A DNA stretch of 64,000 bases from Longitalea luteola (lineage in GTDB: Bacteria > Bacteroidota > Bacteroidia > Chitinophagales > Chitinophagaceae): contig NZ_JAFIQX010000011.1 of the NCBI RefSeq assembly GCF_017356035.1, forward strand, positions 186,001-250,000. Direction: 5' to 3'. The notes below the pieces were generated by a model, which worked only from the letters and a program-made list of their open reading frames with translations, had not been told where the DNA came from and made no database searches. Shown in pieces: positions 60,975-64,000 of the stretch. Position 1 is the stretch's first letter. The number at the start of each line of letters is the position of its first letter. The position numbers were made by a program, and so were the translations under genes.

Positions 60975-62126
60975 TGATAGTGTGCAGTTAGGGTTATAGC
61001 TTATAATTCTGGTTCGGCTTTTCGACTTTCAGGATAGGGAAAACCATTATGAACACTCAGCGCCTATCTCACTTCATTGCGTTTTAACCAATCAAGGATT
61101 TCGATTTTATGAATTTTCGACAGGAGCAGGTTTGTATAGAGTAAATGGTTTTTATTATCCGGGGAATCGACCGTATTAGCTACGCCACTTATTAGCTGTA
61201 GCACCCAAATAGGAAAGGATATATAATAAGGTGTCAGTTACTTAATCAATAATTGCAAAACTTGTTCCTCTAAATACGAAGACAGTACTTGGCATTTCTG
61301 AATTGAACCTTTTTCAAGGATGAATACATCGGTCAGAGCGGTTACTTTAAATTAAGTGTTTTCCATTATAAATCAAAGTGGAATAAAGAAAAAACCGTTT
61401 AAATACGGGGCAAAATACCGTATAATTTATTTGGAAATTTCGAAGTCTTTAAAAGTTGACCAAAAACAAGTAATTCCTTTATTTCCCGCCGCTGCATGGT
61501 GTTATCACATGCAGCTGAAGGGCAGGGTTAACTAAGCCAGGTAGGAACAGTTGGCATTTAAATCCTGGCAAGGTCGGCGAGGCCGGGATTTATTTTTTGC
61601 CTACAAAAGTTGTAATGATCTCAGAAGGGCGGGGTAGTTGCTGCTAACCCAGGCGGTGTTTGGGGTTGTTGTGTTTATCCCTCAATGAAGGATAACCAGC
61701 CAGCCGCAACAATAGAGGGTGACCACGATCTTACGAGATAGAACGGGAAACAAAAATGTTCGCGTCTTTTATTTATATAGTGCATATACAATCGGAGGCT
61801 GGTAGCAACATGTGGGGCTGCTTCATATGGTCTTTAATACACTTAGATTGCGACTTTCCTAAAAAGTATATCTCTTTTTGGGCTTTATAATCTGAAAAAT
61901 AGGCTACTGGTGTAAGTACATCTATTTATACTCTCGCTGTAATAACTATGTACAACTAAAATCTGATCACGTTATTTTTTTAAAATTTAATGGTAAGGCA
62001 ATAAATTTCATCTTAGATAACCTTACATCCTTGAAAGGCGTAGACTCCATTAATAATAATAACTATAACCAAAAACAACTAATCATGTAAACAATTAATT
62101 GTTATATCCAAAAATCCAAAACCGTT
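60975..62126. other. 1.15-kb AT-rich region without recognised genes
   Basis: No frame of convincing quality is present. The region marks the passage from the SusC/SusD locus to the next accessory segment. It contains three adjacent stem-loops at 61485-61600 and a weaker one (TTATCC/GGATAA) near 61680. The 200 bp before 62127 are A/T-rich and should contain the promoter of the first HTH gene. Confidence 0.5.
61485..61600 (+). ncRNA. Possible structured RNA ending in a terminator
   Basis: Three elements lie in order. GCTGCATG/CATGCAGC is an 8-bp hairpin (61491-61515). A middle stretch has the complementary pieces GCCA and TGGC around AGGTAGGAACAG. AAATCCTGGC/GCCGGGATTT (61558-61592) is followed by TATTTTTTG, an intrinsic terminator. 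No coding frame precedes the terminator, so a small RNA is the simplest explanation. I compared it by eye with SRP RNA and common riboswitch motifs and found no match. Confidence 0.4.
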
Positions 62127-62348
62127 ATGAGTGAGATTAAGAAGGTTATCAATGTTGTCGATGTAAAACCTTACACCCCATCCGACTTAGCTGAAATTTA
62201 TGGAACGTCATGGAAGATTATGAATAAATGGCTGAAAAGGCTGGAACCCCATATTGGTGAAAGAGACGGTCGGTATTTTACGCCACTTCAGGTTTCAAAA
62301 ATATTCGAAAAATTGGGAGCACCAGCCAAAGTTGAATTTGAAGATTGA
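62127..62348 (+). CDS. Small helix-turn-helix protein (copy 1)
   Basis: 73 residues. KPYTPSDLAEIYGTSWKIMN, KWLKRLEPHIGERDGRYFTP and LQVSKIFEKLGAP form a MerR/excisionase-like winged helix in which a Tyr-bearing wing follows a recognition helix. The protein at 63145 has the same pattern. It is monocistronic with a terminator 20 bp downstream. Probably a regulator of the accessory segment that follows. Confidence 0.65.
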   Translation: MSEIKKVINVVDVKPYTPSDLAEIYGTSWKIMNKWLKRLEPHIGERDGRYFTPLQVSKIFEKLGAPAKVEFED

Positions 62349-62367
62349 GTATCTTTATTGAGATAGT

Positions 62368-62398
62368 AAACCGCTTTTCTAAAGAAGGCGGTTTTTTT
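62368..62398 (+). terminator. Intrinsic terminator after the first HTH gene
   Basis: AAACCGC and GCGGTTT close a stem with additional TTTT/AGAA pairing, followed by a run of seven T. Confidence 0.85.
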
Positions 62399-62579
62399 AT
62401 GTCTGTTCCACAAGGAACTAAAAAACAGAATTAGATATATTATAGTAGAATGTTTTTCCTTCTGTGCCTTTATTTTTCCAAGCTTTTCCCGACTTCTCCT
62501 TTAGTCTCCCAGAGGTATATCAGTCATTGTATGTTTGTCTTGCAATTGAAATTAATCCCTAAGAAAACCCAAGACAACA

Positions 62580-63137
62580 ATGACACAATCTTCTGCTACG
62601 AGCCATTTATCAAATCCTCTGCCTGACTTTTCTGTAATCTTCGGTAATAAGGATGAAATCACCAATTTAGTTGATACCGCCTGGCTATTTACTTATTCCA
62701 CCCTTTGGAATAATCATGAGTTTTCCTCCCTTGAAAAATCAGAAGCTAAATATTATATCAAGGAGTGGATCACAGGTGGTAAAAAACCCTTAAAGGCATT
62801 TACTAATTTTTGCCAGCGGATTATTCTTGCCCGACAAAATATTAAATCCCTTAATACGGATTTTTTAACACTTCCATCATTGTGGTTGGATAAAGAGAAT
62901 ATAGAAGGCTACGCCAGTACAAAAGAGCTTTTGGAGAGAATAAAAGTTATACGGCATTCTCTCCCCAATTTCCAAATTGAAATCAAAGCGTTGGCCGAAG
63001 CAGTTCTGGAATTTGCCGAGGAACCAACTAAGGAGAACTTTATTTATTGGCGTAGTTACTTTATTGAAAAGGACGAACCGGTACTGCTGAACATCTATAG
63101 CGTATTTGCCGCAAACAAAACTTTTAATATCCAATAA
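62580..63137 (+). CDS. Unrecognised helical protein of an accessory segment
   Basis: The 185-residue protein has no signal peptide. It is largely helical, with two Trp-rich stretches (DTAWLFTYSTLWNNHEF and FIYWRSYFIEKDEP) and a Lys-rich centre (KYYIKEWITGGKKPLKAF). No family is recognised. It is followed after 7 bp by the second HTH gene, then by a short membrane protein and an LEA14-like protein, so it is the first gene of a four-gene run. The gene set may belong to a phage- or ICE-like element. Confidence 0.55.
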   Translation: MTQSSATSHLSNPLPDFSVIFGNKDEITNLVDTAWLFTYSTLWNNHEFSSLEKSEAKYYIKEWITGGKKPLKAFTNFCQRIILARQNIKSLNTDFLTLPSLWLDKENIEGYASTKELLERIKVIRHSLPNFQIEIKALAEAVLEFAEEPTKENFIYWRSYFIEKDEPVLLNIYSVFAANKTFNIQ

Positions 63138-63144
63138 TAAACCA

Positions 63145-63402
63145 ATGGGAGCGCACAAATCAAAACAATACTTTGACCAGCAGGGCAACCTGAATATCAA
63201 ACCTTACCGGCTTAAAGATTTGATTGCCATATTTGATGTAAACGAAAACACTTTCAAGAAATGGATGGCCCGATATCCTGAACAATTAGGTGAAAAAGAC
63301 GGCAAGTATTATTCCATTCGTCAGGTTGAATTTATGATTGAAAAATTCGGGTTACCTAAAAAAGTGTATATCATGCAAGTTCCATTCTCAAAAGCTGCGT
63401 AA
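63145..63402 (+). CDS. Small helix-turn-helix protein (copy 2)
   Basis: From the ATG at 63145 (MGAHKSKQYFDQQ) the protein has 85 residues. KPYRLKDLIAIFDVNENTFK, KWMARYPEQLGEKDGKYYSI and RQVEFMIEKFGLPKKV align with the protein at 62127 across the whole winged-helix core. A longer frame from 63106 overlaps the preceding gene and is less likely. It sits 7 bp after the preceding stop codon. Confidence 0.7.
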   Translation: MGAHKSKQYFDQQGNLNIKPYRLKDLIAIFDVNENTFKKWMARYPEQLGEKDGKYYSIRQVEFMIEKFGLPKKVYIMQVPFSKAA

Positions 63403-63422
63403 AAAATATTAAATAAGACTCC

Positions 63423-63602
63423 ATGAAAACAAATGAAACAGGTTCTAATGTTCTGCTTACCGGTATAGTGCTACTTGCCAACTTTGACCTTGCCGGATTG
63501 GCAGATTATGGTTTGAAAGCGCTGGTTGGCGGTGCCATATGGTTGGGATATAAGTTAACAGCCGATTACCTCGCCGACCGGAAGAAAATGCAAAACAAAT
63601 AA
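63423..63602 (+). CDS. Small membrane protein
   Basis: 59 residues with one or two hydrophobic segments (NVLLTGIVLLANFDLAGLAD and LKALVGGAIWLGYKL) and a charged end (DYLADRKKMQNK). Size and shape are like holins or other small phage membrane proteins, but nothing is diagnostic. Its stop is three bases before the start of the next gene, and it starts 20 bp after the second HTH gene. Confidence 0.55.
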   Translation: MKTNETGSNVLLTGIVLLANFDLAGLADYGLKALVGGAIWLGYKLTADYLADRKKMQNK

Positions 63603-63604
63603 GG

Positions 63605-64000
63605 ATGCGAAACGCAGATATTGTTACAACGGCTATTGTGATAACGGGCATGGCAGGGGTATATGTATTGCTTGCAAAATTTGCCCGTATGCAGGAGGAG
63701 CTTGAAGTGTTGCCCACCGCAAGCGTTCACAAGATTGATTTAAAAGGACTGACCCTACGAATTGATTTGCTGATGAAAAATCCAACGGCGGGAAGTTTAA
63801 AAATCAAATTTCCCTTTGTAAAGGTTTATTACAAAGACAGTTTGGTAGGCAGCTCTCAGGTGGTGAACAAAGACATATCTATACCTGCATACGGGCAGGT
63901 TGTAGTTGATAAAATTCTGCTTGACCTGCCGCTTACCAGCCTGTTAACGACAGCAGTATCGATGCTAAACGCAATAAAGAAAAAAGAACCTGTAAAACTA
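63605..64000 (+). CDS. LEA14-like (LEA type 2) domain protein, cut by the window end
   Basis: 132 codons are visible from the ATG at 63605. After a hydrophobic anchor (IVTTAIVITGMAGVYVLLA) comes a beta-rich part with DLKGLTLRIDLLMKNPTAGS, KIKFPFVKVYYKDSLVGSS and IPAYGQVVVDKILLDLPL. These fit the LEA14/WHy fold with its NP motif. Bacterial members are membrane-anchored and of unknown role. The 3' end is outside the window. Confidence 0.6.
   Translation, partial: MRNADIVTTAIVITGMAGVYVLLAKFARMQEELEVLPTASVHKIDLKGLTLRIDLLMKNPTAGSLKIKFPFVKVYYKDSLVGSSQVVNKDISIPAYGQVVVDKILLDLPLTSLLTTAVSMLNAIKKKEPVKL

Noticed and set aside
61521-61560. Possible SRP RNA helix 8 (CAGGTAGGAACAG)
   Set aside because: The GGAA tetraloop with its required flanking bases (AGGTCCGGAAGGAAGCA-like) is absent.

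Overview
The window looks like the chromosome of a Chitinophagaceae-type member of the Bacteroidota (Niastella/Chitinophaga-like). The evidence is a SusC/SusD pair with an N-terminal STN domain under an ECF sigma/FecR pair, several GH3/GH43, TlpA-type and LytS/LytTR genes of Bacteroidota type, few Shine-Dalgarno sequences, and a TAnnTTTG promoter element. No rRNA, tRNA or CRISPR array was recognised. No database search was possible, so names rest on motifs I can read.

Region 1 (1-25.7 kb, denser and GC-richer) carries metabolic genes. After a DinB-like protein, an OsmC-ferredoxin fusion and an exported EEP/VCBS lipoprotein comes a nine-gene minus-strand sugar locus (14.3 to 4.2 kb). It encodes a DeoR regulator, a fucose/arabinose-isomerase-like protein, a split transketolase, a ribose-type ABC transporter (binding lipoprotein, DUF2291 protein, double ATPase, permease) and a glycerol-kinase-like FGGY kinase. 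This reads as a complete uptake-isomerise-phosphorylate-transketolate route for an unidentified short sugar; the layout resembles the transketolase branch of D-apiose catabolism. It is followed by a GH3 glucosidase, a divergent TetR/carbonic anhydrase pair, a PEBP protein, an SRPBCC protein, a GH43 enzyme, a TlpA-like protein and a LytS/LytTR two-component pair.

Region 2 (about 26-41.5 kb, AT-rich) is an accessory island. It has a DUF4145 protein, a two-gene overlapping module with an XRE-ImmA/IrrE protein, two complete IS21-family elements (30024-32680 and 32964-35613, each with a 5-bp target duplication), a decayed third IS21, and many small DNA-binding proteins. Removing the two IS elements in silico reconstructs one tight minus-strand operon of at least five genes. 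From 38.8 to 41.1 kb there are an orphan RNA-polymerase alpha-CTD-like protein, two stand-alone AraC domains and an AraC remnant. Each AraC piece is followed by direct repeats spaced exactly 21 bp.

Region 3 (41.5-48.2 kb) is an unusual plus-strand cluster: two MauE/DoxX-like redox membrane proteins, a GT2 transferase, two paralogous GT-C-type membrane proteins, a thioredoxin-fold lipoprotein and two tandem small exported proteins with four conserved cysteines. I regard it as the best candidate for an undescribed system: dedicated redox and glycosyl machinery for cysteine-containing exported peptides.

Region 4 (48.5-61 kb, minus strand) is a SusC/SusD locus with ECF sigma, FecR, a thioredoxin protein and an S9 peptidase but no glycoside hydrolase, so a peptide substrate is likely. 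Region 5 (61-64 kb) starts another accessory segment with a possible structured RNA, two paralogous small HTH proteins, a short membrane protein and an LEA14-like protein cut by the window end.
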